A stretch of 64,000 bases of DNA from Chaetoceros tenuissimus (GCA_021927905.1 BLLK01000072.1:62001-126000); one strand, 5' to 3'; shown: positions 1-10,197, numbered from the stretch's first letter. The notes: a model not told the origin generated them from the sequence alone. Translations and numbers: made by a program.

Positions 1-13
1 TCAAAGCCAAGAT

Positions 14-628
14 TTGGAGTTTCTTTTCATGGAGGACTGGTTTGAGAGAGGTCATGACATTTTGGAAGGCAGTGTCAACGTAGACGGTCAATGGGTTCCA
101 AATTATGTATCTGGTAATTTTGTATGGTCGCCTCCTCCTAGCTTGGCTTTACCTTGCTTGGAAGAAATACGGCGCGCCAGACACAAGAGACAAGAGTCAA
201 CTCACATTTTCATTTGTCCTAGGTTGATGACCCCTGCATGGAAAAGGCATTTACACAAGGCGGCTGATATCATCTTGGAACTTCCCCCTGGTCATGCAGC
301 TTGGAGTGTGAACATGTTTGAACCTTTACTAATAGCAATATTTTTTCCTTTCCTCAACAGTAGACCATGGCAACTCAAAGGGTCACCAGCACTTTTGGAA
401 TTGGGAAGGAAGGTGCAACAGGTGTTCAAAGGAGACGAAAGCACCAAGAGACATGTTTTGCGGGAACTTTGGAATCTCCCGAGAAGGCTGCAAGGAATGT
501 CAGATGAGTTGGTGCTGCGAGTGCTACGTATATCAGGGGAGTCTAGAATTTCATCGAAAGCTACCGGAAAACGACGAAGGAGCAAAGTGGAAGAAAACAA
601 GCGACTCAAACCGTTTCAATCATGCTAG
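14..628 (+). CDS. Retroelement polymerase-like part (RNase H-type end), partial
   Basis: This is a fossil part of the element at the left edge. Segments such as FVWSPPPS, CPRLMTPAWKR and FPFLNSRPWQLKG resemble proteins found next to tyrosine recombinases in stramenopile repeats, and more loosely the RNase H end of DIRS-type polymerases. The upstream portion, where reverse transcriptase would be expected, lies outside the window. The part overlaps the recombinase part that follows. Overlapping reading frames are common in YR retroelements. The family assignment comes from memory of similar repeats and is moderate. Confidence 0.45.
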   Translation: MEFLFMEDWFERGHDILEGSVNVDGQWVPNYVSGNFVWSPPPSLALPCLEEIRRARHKRQESTHIFICPRLMTPAWKRHLHKAADIILELPPGHAAWSVNMFEPLLIAIFFPFLNSRPWQLKGSPALLELGRKVQQVFKGDESTKRHVLRELWNLPRRLQGMSDELVLRVLRISGESRISSKATGKRRRSKVEENKRLKPFQSC

Positions 629-1877
629 ACCAGGAGATTCTTTTCTGGCTCCATTTCAATGTGACAATTGTTGCTTCATGAACCTGTATCTGAGAAATCC
701 TAACCCGCACTCTCCCAGCGATGACATAGCATTGAATTTGATTCGTCGTGCAAATCTTGATATGTTATGGGGTAGAGACTCTTCTACCGTGTCTAGTGCT
801 TATGGTCAAATGCTACAGCTGAAGAGAATGTCTTCTGACTTAGGGTTGTTAGTTTCAAGGGACAAGATGGGACCTTGGCCAATTGAAGACTGTTCTGGAG
901 TAGAAACGGCCATGTTGATGTTGTGGAAATCATTAGACAAGGGTCAAAAGGGAAGAAACTACTGTCAGTTTGACACTATTCGAAAAATACGTTCTTTGAG
1001 AGAGAACATACATTCAGGCAGTATAAATGGACTGCTCAGCAATGTAGCTTTCACGGATCAGAGAGGAAGAGTTTTTCATATGGACAAATCTCCTATGCAT
1101 ACCAAATGGTTTCTACTATTCAGCAAGGGTTGTGAATCCCGGATGGGAAATTCTACATCACAAGACGCAGCTCTTTCAGTGGAAGCAATGCTAGCAATGT
1201 TGGAATTACTGGAGTTGAGAGTGCAACGTACTAGTACGTCTAAGGAAGAGAGAAGAACGGCGGTCATGATTGCCGCAGTACTTGTGGTAGGATTTTGTGC
1301 AGCTCTTAGAGGAGGTGAAATAATGCTGGTAGAAGCAACAGAGTTCTGCAGGAGAATAGATGCTGGAAGAGTTGAGTCTACACAGCACGTACTGGTACCT
1401 CTTATGGGACGATTCAAAAATGAAATAGGAGAAAGAAACGTTCTACTAGCGTTGGTAGCTGTCACTAAGAGTGGAATTCAGATCAGAAAATGGTTGGATC
1501 GACTTGCAATGATCCTTAGACTAGAAGGAAGGGACGTCGGGGATCCTAGTCCAGCCATATGCGATGAGAACGGGTATGTGCTCAGCACAAAGGTATTAGA
1601 GAAGGAGTTGCATGGATTGTTGAAGATTCTTCAAGAGAAAGGAGTAGTCCCAGAAGGCCTCAGTGTGGAGAGTGAATTTCATGTGTATAGATCCTTGAGA
1701 CGAGGTGCCACAGCAAGAGCTACAAACATGCAACTCAGTCAGGTCGTGATTGATACCAACAACAGATGGAGATCGATGCAAACATCCAGAGGAAAGAAGA
1801 ATCTGCCTATGAGTCAACTTTACCTGGATATTCGCGTCGCATTACCTGCCCATCTAGCCTTTTCTGCTGCAATGTAG
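453..1877 (+). CDS. Tyrosine recombinase of the YR element
   Basis: This is a fossil element part. The first third holds a cysteine-containing stretch (FQCDNCCFMN) and a region common to diatom repeat proteins (RRANLDMLWGRD). The C-terminal half has the tyrosine-recombinase pattern: an Arg box (FCAALRGGEI), an H-x-x-R box (FHVYRSLRRGATARA) and a closing Tyr (MSQLYLDI). These enzymes cut and join DNA through a covalent phosphotyrosine bond and integrate circular copies without target duplications. The true start is uncertain because this frame overlaps the preceding coding part. The coding region stops 92 bp before repeat B1, as expected if both belong to one element. Confidence 0.7.
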   Translation: MFCGNFGISREGCKECQMSWCCECYVYQGSLEFHRKLPENDEGAKWKKTSDSNRFNHARPGDSFLAPFQCDNCCFMNLYLRNPNPHSPSDDIALNLIRRANLDMLWGRDSSTVSSAYGQMLQLKRMSSDLGLLVSRDKMGPWPIEDCSGVETAMLMLWKSLDKGQKGRNYCQFDTIRKIRSLRENIHSGSINGLLSNVAFTDQRGRVFHMDKSPMHTKWFLLFSKGCESRMGNSTSQDAALSVEAMLAMLELLELRVQRTSTSKEERRTAVMIAAVLVVGFCAALRGGEIMLVEATEFCRRIDAGRVESTQHVLVPLMGRFKNEIGERNVLLALVAVTKSGIQIRKWLDRLAMILRLEGRDVGDPSPAICDENGYVLSTKVLEKELHGLLKILQEKGVVPEGLSVESEFHVYRSLRRGATARATNMQLSQVVIDTNNRWRSMQTSRGKKNLPMSQLYLDIRVALPAHLAFSAAM

Positions 1878-1969
1878 TAGGACCCAATCTGAGCACAGAC
1901 GAGGGATTCCTATTGTTGAGACCGACATTGAAGCAGAAAGCATTGTGAGGTAGGGAATGATGAGGGGGA

Positions 1970-2447
1970 GAGATCAAGGTCTTCCGGAAGACATTGATTT
2001 TATTATTGTCTTTCAAGTAGTAAATTCTTGATTTGAAGTTCGAAAGTGCTGGATTGCACGTTAGAGGATGTTGAGCTTGTGGAGAAGTGACATAGCGCCA
2101 TCTCCTTTTGCAGCAAGCTCACATCGTGGCGTTGAGGTTCTAGGTTTACTGTGAAACTTCAAACATATATGAGATTCATTTCGATTGTATGCTCGGAGTG
2201 GAGAAACCATAGAATGTTCTCTTCCCTCACTCTTATAAGAGTTCAAAGAAAGTATCTACGAAATGTGAAGAATTCAAATTTGATTTTACTCCCGTTTATC
2301 TGGAACTTGAGGTGAGGTGGGACTGCGTCCCCCCTACCCCCCTTTGTCAAGTATAACTTGAGAGGTCTCACTTTGTAAATGGCTAACTATTCTAACTGAC
2401 TCGTTGATTGCTCTTACCACCTACTTACTAACTTAGACGCCTTCCCA
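1970..2447 (+). repeat. Direct repeat B1 of the YR element (478 bp)
   Basis: This matches 2894-3371 base for base by eye, at an offset of 924 bp. The repeat starts at GAGATCAAGG and ends at CGCCTTCCCA; the flanks then diverge. Near its middle is a GC-rich patch with GGGAC-TGC-GTCCC, able to fold into a short hairpin, followed by C-runs. A minus-strand reading frame of 61 codons occurs in both copies, but nothing suggests it is used. It lies between the recombinase and the 446-bp spacer. Confidence 0.95.
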
Positions 2448-2893
2448 TTTTGCACATACAGTTCAATAGGGAAAAGAAAGAGAAGCGAAGGAGGTGAAAG
2501 TGCAGACTACGATGCAGAAAGAATATCTTTTGAAACGCTCCGCTAACGTCAAGTTGTCAGCTTTTGAAAGTTCAAAAAATGACGCTCACATCATACTCTG
2601 ATACATCTACTACCTACAGAGAAGATCCAAAAGATATGATTGGAAGTCCTGGACTTGAAGCAAGTGACGTATATCAAAAAGGAACAACTGACAGACGAGA
2701 GAAAGAATTGAAACGAATGACGTGCTGCAAGCAGAGCCATTGAAATTGTAAGGTGTCAGAAAGAGGTGTCAGTTAGAAGGTCTTTACTTTATTTCAGCAG
2801 TGTGCTCATAGAAAGTCGAAATTCAGTTGTGTGGAAGAATAGCTATCTTGTACTGGAACTGGAAAGAAAATTTTTTACCCACCCACCCATCCC
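2448..2893 (+). repeat. Spacer between the two repeats, putative A2 unit
   Basis: This is 446 bp of unique sequence lying exactly between the two identical 478-bp repeats. In a split-direct-repeat element this block is A2 and should match a block A1 at the far left end, outside this window. It ends in a short run of CCCA/CCCAT. No coding potential was seen. If no second copy exists upstream, it would instead be the body of a tiny LTR-like element. Confidence 0.5.
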
Positions 2894-3371
2894 GAGATCA
2901 AGGTCTTCCGGAAGACATTGATTTTATTATTGTCTTTCAAGTAGTAAATTCTTGATTTGAAGTTCGAAAGTGCTGGATTGCACGTTAGAGGATGTTGAGC
3001 TTGTGGAGAAGTGACATAGCGCCATCTCCTTTTGCAGCAAGCTCACATCGTGGCGTTGAGGTTCTAGGTTTACTGTGAAACTTCAAACATATATGAGATT
3101 CATTTCGATTGTATGCTCGGAGTGGAGAAACCATAGAATGTTCTCTTCCCTCACTCTTATAAGAGTTCAAAGAAAGTATCTACGAAATGTGAAGAATTCA
3201 AATTTGATTTTACTCCCGTTTATCTGGAACTTGAGGTGAGGTGGGACTGCGTCCCCCCTACCCCCCTTTGTCAAGTATAACTTGAGAGGTCTCACTTTGT
3301 AAATGGCTAACTATTCTAACTGACTCGTTGATTGCTCTTACCACCTACTTACTAACTTAGACGCCTTCCCA
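2894..3371 (+). repeat. Direct repeat B2 of the YR element (478 bp)
   Basis: This is the second copy of the repeat at 1970-2447, with no difference noticed over its full length. Its right border (CGCCTTCCCA followed by AGGACGCATT) is the inferred right end of the element. No target-site duplication can be tested without the left end, and YR elements are not expected to make one. Confidence 0.95.
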
Positions 3372-4027
3372 AGGACGCATTGCTCTCATCCCTTCCTTAG
3401 GCCATTAAATGTCATGTATCTCCATGCGTAGTACGTTATTTTATGTTGCTATGGTATGACTCCATTCCAGGTTTTAAAGCGTCATGATCAGAATCAATCG
3501 ATATTCTCGCACGTATCCATTGGTACTGGCAACTTGTAGAGACATTTATGACGTTGAAGTAAACAAAACAGATAATGATGATATTCTCCGTTCTATATGA
3601 ATATCAACAAAATCCTCCATTTTAGGTTATGTTGTAATCTCATACGTATTTTTTCTCTGAAAGAACTCTTGGAAATGAATGATACAAATGTGCAAAATTA
3701 TTACATTAAAGGATCTACACAGCAAGTTTGAGGAGTATGAGCAAAGCTTCGTTTCGTAGGCTTCGCTTCTAAAACATCATTTTACATCTTCTTCATTTCT
3801 GATTGCATTTAAGGACAAATAAAGCCGTTTATCCCTTCCTTAGGCCATTTAAAATGTCTTGAAACTGAGGTGGCAATGTACCACGTTGGAACACTGTTCG
3901 CGTGGTTTCTAGTTGCTTCAACATGAATTGAACTGGATTGAACGTCTTCTTGCATTCCCTTAGTTTATTATAAATGTTACAAGGCAAATTCAATCCTTTA
4001 TTGCAGTGATTTATAAATAACAATATC
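3372..4027. other. Intergenic; 19-bp direct repeat and possible minus-strand coding remnant
   Basis: The 19-mer at 3388-3406 recurs at 3831-3849 (ATCCCTTCCTTAGGCCATT). Each copy is preceded by AAGGAC at a similar distance. On the minus strand both copies read as the same C-terminus (NGLRKG then stop). From about 4010 down to 3829 the minus strand encodes some 60 residues that look protein-like (KTFNPVQFMLKQLETT, TLPPQFQDILNGLRKG). This may be the 3' end of a decayed repeat gene. The family was not recognised. Confidence 0.35.
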
Positions 4028-5185
4028 ATGCACCTGACGACATTTGCACAGTTATTATCCTCCGCCATGATTAATGGTGTTGAGCAGAAGCTTTCCGCAG
4101 GCAGCAACAACTTAAACCTATCTGATTTTCTAAGTCAGTCTTCCGGCAACAGTGGCGACCTATGGGAGAGAATAGGTGGCAGTACTAGTTCTTTTACGGT
4201 ACCTTGTCTCAATCTCAAGGGCAATACTTTCAGTGAGAAAACGTCAAGCAAAGGTGCTTCCCTGCTAGATGATGCTGCTATGAACTTGAGCAGCCCTTTA
4301 CATGCGAACAAGTACAGTATTGACGCAGTCCCATCTACCCTGCTTTCAAATGTTACCTCTACAATGGAACAGTTACTGCAGTCTCGTCTACGAGCTTCTA
4401 TGATTGCATTGATCAAACAGACTATGAAACTCGGTGACCACAACGAAGCCAGAATTTTACGTCGTCTCATGCTCTCTCCAAAAGCCGTTCAAATCACAAC
4501 TGTCGTATCGTCCTTCTCTGTTCTTAATGACAATGGTTACGGAGTATTCGGTAACATGAGCAAGCCACTCGTCTACGAACTGATTCTCGACATCACTATG
4601 CTTGGCAAGCAACATACTGTTTCTATCCAAGTGTCAGGAGACATTTGCGGAGTTGTAAACTCCAACCAACTCCAATTTGACTCTGTTACTATTTCCTTAG
4701 ACACAGTTTCTCTCCTTGAAAAAATGATGGCTCAAGCAAGACAGCTTATCAAGAAAACCTTGAAAAGAGCTGCTTCAATCACTACAGCGTACTCAAACAT
4801 GCAACTCAAGAGGTCAAGAGAGGAATTCGAACGGCCACAACCTGAGTTTCAAGAAAAGAAGCCCTCTGCTATGCAAGAGGATTTATCTTCTTATCCTGCA
4901 TACTTTAGAGAAACTTGTAAACAATTTCTTCCAGATGAAAATGCCCTCACTGAAGAAACCATGGAGGGATTTCCGCCCCAGCTTGCTAAAACTTTGAAAT
5001 TACTTGCCAACGGCGGCGGTGAAGACTTTGAAAGTGATGAATACGCTGGATCTGCCCAGTCGAACCAGCCTTTGATTTCAGAAGATAGTCTAGGTATGGG
5101 GTTCTTTAGTTCTGCTACCAGCTCTCAAGAAAGCATACTCCGCCCTCTAAAGAAGAAGAAATCAAAAGTGAGTTTTTCACTCTAA
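4028..5185 (+). CDS. Hypothetical protein, diatom type, 385 aa
   Basis: Single exon. I do not recognise a named family. The first ATG is at 4028; an in-frame ATG at 4067 (MINGVEQK) is an equally plausible start. Residues about 100-245 look folded, with a helical stretch (TMEQLLQSRLRASMIALIK), a beta-rich middle (LVYELILDITMLGKQHTVSI) and a helix (LLEKMMAQARQLIKKTLKR). Before and after this the chain is Ser/Asn- and Glu-rich and probably disordered. The C-terminus ends in a basic run (LRPLKKKKSKVSFSL) that could be a nuclear localisation signal. Nuclear location is an inference. The neighbours are a retroelement on the left and a transporter gene ending tail-to-tail on the right. Confidence 0.7.
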   Translation: MHLTTFAQLLSSAMINGVEQKLSAGSNNLNLSDFLSQSSGNSGDLWERIGGSTSSFTVPCLNLKGNTFSEKTSSKGASLLDDAAMNLSSPLHANKYSIDAVPSTLLSNVTSTMEQLLQSRLRASMIALIKQTMKLGDHNEARILRRLMLSPKAVQITTVVSSFSVLNDNGYGVFGNMSKPLVYELILDITMLGKQHTVSIQVSGDICGVVNSNQLQFDSVTISLDTVSLLEKMMAQARQLIKKTLKRAASITTAYSNMQLKRSREEFERPQPEFQEKKPSAMQEDLSSYPAYFRETCKQFLPDENALTEETMEGFPPQLAKTLKLLANGGGEDFESDEYAGSAQSNQPLISEDSLGMGFFSSATSSQESILRPLKKKKSKVSFSL

Positions 5186-5367
5186 AACATATATTACTGA
5201 TACCACCTGTATCACACAAGTATTCAAGCAAGTTTAAGTGTATTCATATACCTTCCATATTCAATCAAATTATAAGTTGCAATTGTAAAATAAGATATTT
5301 GTATCATCAATCTGTTTCTATCTAATGTTGAAATTTTATCTGACTTTTCATTGACTAATCTTATAAT

Positions 5368-7622
5368 TTAAACGATATTGCTTTCTTCACCCTTCTCTTC
5401 AACTTCCAAGTTCTCCTTTACGTATTGAATCTTCTTTTCTGAGTCCTCCACCATGCGTTCGACTCTGCTAGCAAGGTTGGAATTATTTTCCAATACATCT
5501 TTCGCAATCATTTCTGCTTCTAGAATTATATTACCATCGGAATCAACACTTTCGTCCATATCATCAGTCTTCATTTTCTTCAAAAACCCAAGCACTGCAT
5601 GGTCTGTATCATCATCTCCATCGATTTCGTCATAGTAACCCAATAATCTCTCAACTTTCACAGTGCGGATACGTTTTGGTTCTGCATCAATGATTTCAAA
5701 CTGCCATCCTCTAGTTACAATACAATCCCCTGCCTTTGGAATCTCTCCTGCGCACATGCAGAGGAAACCACTTAGGGTACCAAATTCTTTCAATGTCTCT
5801 TCTTCATCTAGACAAAGATCCAGGACTTGATCACAATCTTCCAAGTCTGCATCTCCTCGAACAATGAATGTGCCATCTTCTTGCATGGTAATGGAATTAT
5901 CTACAACTTCAAATTCATCTTCATCGTCCTCGTCATAAATTTCTCCAACTACTTCTTCTACAATATCTTCCAAGGAAACTAATCCTTCAGTTCCACCATA
6001 TTCATCTACAACAATAGCCATGTGAATTCTTCTCTTTCTCATTTCTTGAAGTACAGACCATCCATTGGCAGTGTCAGGAACAAAGTAGCATTCGTCAATG
6101 AGATCTGCGTCTTCGATGGATGTCTCCATTCTAGACGCCATTTGAGAGCCAGATAAGGCTCTTACATATCCCTTTTGTTGTTCTCCATTCAAACTCTTTA
6201 ATGAATAAGACGCTACAGATTCTTCTTCTTCGCCGTTCTTTTCTTTATCTTCCTCTACGAGCACACCCCTGACAAAAAAGTCCAAAACACTCTTGGCTAA
6301 AATGATTCCAACAATGTTATCAATCTCCCCATCGTACACAGGAATACGACTGTATCCACTCTGTCTTACTTGAGCAAGTACACTCGCAACACTCATTGTC
6401 TTTGGTACAGCAAGAATATCTTTCGGGTGAAATGTGAGTTTCAAATTCAAGTCCTTGCTTACATTTTGTTGATTCTATCCAATGTCTTTGCTTACCTACA
6501 CGCGGTCTCATAATTTCCTTGATTCTCTGGTCTTGTAAGTTCAAAACTCCCTTAATCATTTCACCTTCGGAATGGTCAATAGTACCACTGTCTCTTGCTC
6601 CCATAACAATCAATCTCAACTCAGAATCCGACACACCTGCATCTCCTTTTCCTTTGAATCCAAATAGGTATAGCACCTGTTTCGATAGCCACGACAACCC
6701 AATACCAAGAGGACTCACAACTGTCGAAATAATGTTAATTGGTGGAACCATCAATCTTGCCACCTTCTCTGCATTCGTTACTCCGATCGACTTTGGAAGC
6801 AACTCCACAAAGAAAAGTGTAATTGCAGTCAATACTACAGCTCCCCAGGTCTCTCCTTTGGTTCCAAATGTAGCTGCTACAACATGTGTAAAGATTGTAG
6901 TTGCTAATATAATCAAAAATCAGTCAGGATATACTTGAATGTATGAACAAATACCAAATAGACTCCATCACAAATAAAATCTTACCATAAATACTAGATG
7001 CAGTACTTGTGACTAGAATTGTAGTCAATACTCGTGTGATATCTTCATTCAAAATCTTGAAAACACCTCTTCCCCTTCCATTCTTTTCTTCCTCTTCTGC
7101 AAATTCTTTTACTTTCCAGGGATAAAGAGTTGTAATTGCAATTTCTGCAGCATGCAATAAAGCCAATACAGTAAAGAGGAACAAAAATAGACCCACAGAT
7201 GAGACGATTTCTTCCTTTTTCATTGGAGCAACTGGACCTTTTGGTCCTCCACCTGCAGCCATGGCTAGTGCTGCCAATGGTCTTTTTGTCAGTGTCGCCA
7301 TGAGTAATGCAAATGAAACAAATTTAGTCAACATTTTTCTCTTGGATTGTTTATCTTGAGTCTTTCCAAATTTCGACATGATTCTTTTGCGAAAAGATTG
7401 TCTTTGAGGCATGGATACTCCTCTAAAATTTGGCATGTATAGCATACTCAGTTCCGATGAAGACTTTCTTGGTAGACTATTTGAGTGAATCTTTGAACGA
7501 TATGAATTCAGGTTGAGAATTTGATTGGATGAATGATGCGTTGAAGAAAATGCATCTGCAAATGGTTGATCTACAGCCAAGATTGCTGCAGAAAGAAGCA
7601 ATACTGAGCTTCCTCTCTTCAT
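5368..7622 (-). CDS. Plastid-targeted CNNM/CorC-type membrane transporter (DUF21 + CBS pair + CorC_HlyC)
   Basis: Three exons, 7622-6986, 6903-6496 and 6419-5368, give 698 aa; the introns are 82 and 76 bp. The second join restores the family motif MRPRVDILAVP. Residues 1-25 form a signal peptide followed by ADAFSS, the diatom plastid signature, so plastid envelope or thylakoid location is likely. A DUF21/CNNM membrane domain with about four segments follows, then a pair of CBS domains (SGYSRIPVYDG, RIHMAIVVDEYGGTEGLV) and a C-terminal CorC_HlyC domain. An acidic tail ends in a Glu-rich helix. CNNM/CorC proteins are linked to Mg2+ (or Na+/Mg2+) efflux, and plant chloroplast relatives exist. 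The exact substrate is inferred. Confidence 0.88.
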
Positions 7623-8049
7623 TTTTACACAATCAGTAAATATTGAGATAATGAATGTAACTTGAAGAGATTGTTACTTTTCGTAGTAATGTGGTAAGGG
7701 AAGATTCTTCTTCTGAAGTGTTTGGATGATGGGTTTAATTTATGTTTGATGCGGACTCGAACATGAAACTGGCCTTCCGCTATCTCTTCTTTGATCTCTA
7801 AACCTGTGATATATACTACGACATGCCGTATCAAGTTGGGTCGTCCACATCAAGTCGGGATAACGTCCTTGGCGCCAATGATGATTTCGATGCAACAAAA
7901 AGTCATCACACATTTTCCTCTTCAGATCCAAAATGCAGCCATCAAAGAAAGTGATTTTGGATTGAGCTACTCTCTTCCAATAGCTATTTCCTGGCTTTGT
8001 CAACTCAACTCTAATTCATTCATCTGGAAACACACCCGAGATCGTTCTT
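7623..8049. other. Divergent 5' region between CNNM and MFS genes
   Basis: The two genes are transcribed away from each other across this 427-bp stretch. Short overlapping reading frames on both strands are not supported by any recognisable protein. No clear TATA box or repeat was seen. Part of it may be 5' UTR of the MFS gene. Confidence 0.4.
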
Positions 8050-10128
8050 TTGAATTTGTGGAAAGATTCGCCCGACTCAAAAATGAACATGAATCACGTG
8101 AATCTTGTACGACAAGTTGGGCAGAAATGTTCACGAAGATGGAAATCTTCCGCTGATTTAAAATTTACGAATTGGCATATAAATTCAATACAAAGAAGTA
8201 CTAGGAGAAGAAGCTATGGGAAATCAACTTGTGGCATTTCAAATCTTTGTTTTGGAATATCGTCTAGAAGGCGTCGTCAGACTTTTTACCCATCTCTCTC
8301 TTCTTTTCTTGATTTCCAAGTTAGGTCCTATAACAATACCCATCAGAATCAAGCCATGCCCAAAAGATTGGTGGCAGGAAGAAGAAAAACTATTAGAACG
8401 TTTTCATCAGAAACAACAAAACAGATTTATAAACCTATGGATCATAGGCTTTTATTTCAATATCTGCGACTGAAAACGTATACAAATGAAGAAATATTAG
8501 CAGTTTTTGATGAGATTGTACATTCCAAACAAAATGAAAAATCTAAATCAATATCACATGTAGATATCAATCATGAGGAAATGACAGTAAAAGATTTACA
8601 ACGATTCTTTTTCCATAGACTGATAGACATTGATCGCGAGCAAGAGCAGAAATATTCATATGCAAAACATTTCCAGGATGATGATTCTACTACCATCTTT
8701 AGTGAAGACAGAAAGGCTCAAATAGAAAAATATGCAAATCAAGAGGCGCACGAAGCCATGGCTTTGTTATTGTCAAATGATTCAATACGATCGGATACAA
8801 TAGAAAAATATGAATTTCAACGACAGATTACTTCATTGGCGACAGAACTGGATTTGTCAAGATCTATTCCTATATCAGCATCAATGCTTTTGGTTGGTTC
8901 GTCGGTTGGGATCATCATTCCAATCATGCCTTATGTAGTGCAGAATTTAGGTATATCCACTGGCGAGTTCGGAATGGTTGTCAGTTCATTCGCTTTTGCA
9001 AAGTTGTTTGCTAATGTTCCTGCTGCTGTTTTGGTCGAGAGACACGGTAGAAAACCGTACCTTGTTTACAGTCTCCTCATCATAAGTTGTGGAGTCGGAG
9101 GCATTGGTCTAGCTAGCCAATTCGAACACTTGCTTATTTGTCGAACATTGACTGGTATTGGGGTATCATTGCTCAGCACAGCAGCAACGCTGTCAGTTGC
9201 TGATTCTTCTACACCATTGAATCGAGCAAGGACAATGGCACCCATGATGAGTGCATTTGCAGCTGGGACTGCACTCGGTCCAGCTGTGGGCGGTATACTT
9301 GCAGATAAGATTGGGATTAATAATACTTTCCTGCTTGTAGGTGGAATGTATTTGGTGTCAACTGCTGTAAACAATGTCTTTCTGAAAGAAACGAAAATGA
9401 TACCAGAGATAGATCGGAAATTTCCTTGGCATAAAAATGACAAAGTCAGTAAGAAGATGGCTACAAATAAAAAGAAAGGAAAGAATGAGACTGTCGTGAA
9501 CTCGCTGCAAAATGCGGTATCTCAATGGCAGCCTTTATTAGCAAAAGACAAAGTACGAAATGTTGTGTTTATGAATGGTTTCTATTGGGTAGCTTTATCA
9601 GGTGCACAAATGACTTTGCTGCCGTTGTTTTTGACAGACCCTGATGCCTTGGCCTTATCTCCAACGAGTGTAGGTGAAATATATATGGGAATGAGCTTGG
9701 TTCAAGTTTTAGGCAACCCAATATTAGCTAGATATATCGACAAGATCGGAAAAGTTCCTGGCATAGTTACGGGTTGTTCATTGTTATCAGCTTCAATGTT
9801 TACTCTTCCCTTTTGTACAGAAGTAGAGCAACTTGCAATGACACTTGGATTCTGGAGTCTTGGTTCCACGATGTTGAGTACAGCACCAACAGCATATATC
9901 AGTGACCATGTGAAAGAAGATGAAAGAGCTCAGGCTATCGCTCTTTTGCGAACTGCAGGTGACATCGGATTATTAGTTGGGGCATCGTCAACCGGCGCCG
10001 TCGCAGATATTTTTGACATGGATGTAGCTGTCCATTCTAGTGCGTCTTTGCTGCTACTGGCAACGGGTTGGTTCACAGGAAGACGAATCATAGACTGGCA
10101 ACAATCTAAACAAGTTCAAAATAAATAA
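8050..10128 (+). CDS. Major facilitator superfamily transporter, DHA1-like, 692 aa
   Basis: Single exon. About the first 110 residues are rich in Arg, Ser and Asn with few acids. A start at 8089 (MNHVNLVRQVGQKCSRRWK) would make a typical mitochondrial-type presequence, so an organelle membrane location is possible. Residues about 110-280 are soluble and partly helical. The 12-TM core begins near residue 280 (ISASMLLVGSSVGIIIPIMP). It carries a motif-A-like ERHGRKPY between the second and third segments and a motif-C-like GTALGPAVGG typical of drug:H+ antiporters. The second half repeats the pattern (ARYIDKIGKVPG). The substrate cannot be inferred. It ends 69 bp before the convergent next gene. 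Confidence 0.85.
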   Translation: MNLWKDSPDSKMNMNHVNLVRQVGQKCSRRWKSSADLKFTNWHINSIQRSTRRRSYGKSTCGISNLCFGISSRRRRQTFYPSLSSFLDFQVRSYNNTHQNQAMPKRLVAGRRKTIRTFSSETTKQIYKPMDHRLLFQYLRLKTYTNEEILAVFDEIVHSKQNEKSKSISHVDINHEEMTVKDLQRFFFHRLIDIDREQEQKYSYAKHFQDDDSTTIFSEDRKAQIEKYANQEAHEAMALLLSNDSIRSDTIEKYEFQRQITSLATELDLSRSIPISASMLLVGSSVGIIIPIMPYVVQNLGISTGEFGMVVSSFAFAKLFANVPAAVLVERHGRKPYLVYSLLIISCGVGGIGLASQFEHLLICRTLTGIGVSLLSTAATLSVADSSTPLNRARTMAPMMSAFAAGTALGPAVGGILADKIGINNTFLLVGGMYLVSTAVNNVFLKETKMIPEIDRKFPWHKNDKVSKKMATNKKKGKNETVVNSLQNAVSQWQPLLAKDKVRNVVFMNGFYWVALSGAQMTLLPLFLTDPDALALSPTSVGEIYMGMSLVQVLGNPILARYIDKIGKVPGIVTGCSLLSASMFTLPFCTEVEQLAMTLGFWSLGSTMLSTAPTAYISDHVKEDERAQAIALLRTAGDIGLLVGASSTGAVADIFDMDVAVHSSASLLLLATGWFTGRRIIDWQQSKQVQNK

Positions 10129-10197
10129 ATGAATTGATTACTTGCTATTTTGTTAAATACTAAGTCTCAAGTAAATCAGAATACTGAAGAATGCTAT

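Larger units (their letters stand above)
1..3371 (+). mobile_element. Tyrosine-recombinase retroelement (DIRS/Ngaro-like), fossil; right-hand part
   Basis: The visible parts are, in order, a coding stretch resembling the RNase H end of a YR-retroelement polymerase (14-628), a tyrosine recombinase (453-1877), and a right end made of repeat B1 (1970-2447), a spacer (2448-2893) and repeat B2 (2894-3371). B1-A2-B2 is the layout of split direct repeats in Ngaro/PAT-type YR retroelements. In that model the spacer is A2, and its partner A1 would lie left of the window. B1 and B2 look identical by eye, which suggests a young insertion or gene conversion. The left side is cut by the window edge, so whether the copy is whole cannot be judged. 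A Crypton-like DNA element beside an unrelated LTR pair is the main alternative. Confidence 0.65.

Noticed and set aside
2061-3170. Identical minus-strand reading frames of 61 codons at 2061-2246 and 2985-3170
   Set aside because: They are identical only because they lie in the duplicated repeat; composition and length give no sign of a real protein.
7740-8156. Short overlapping frames on both strands before the MFS gene
   Set aside because: No recognisable protein; they overlap each other and the MFS 5' end in a divergent promoter region.
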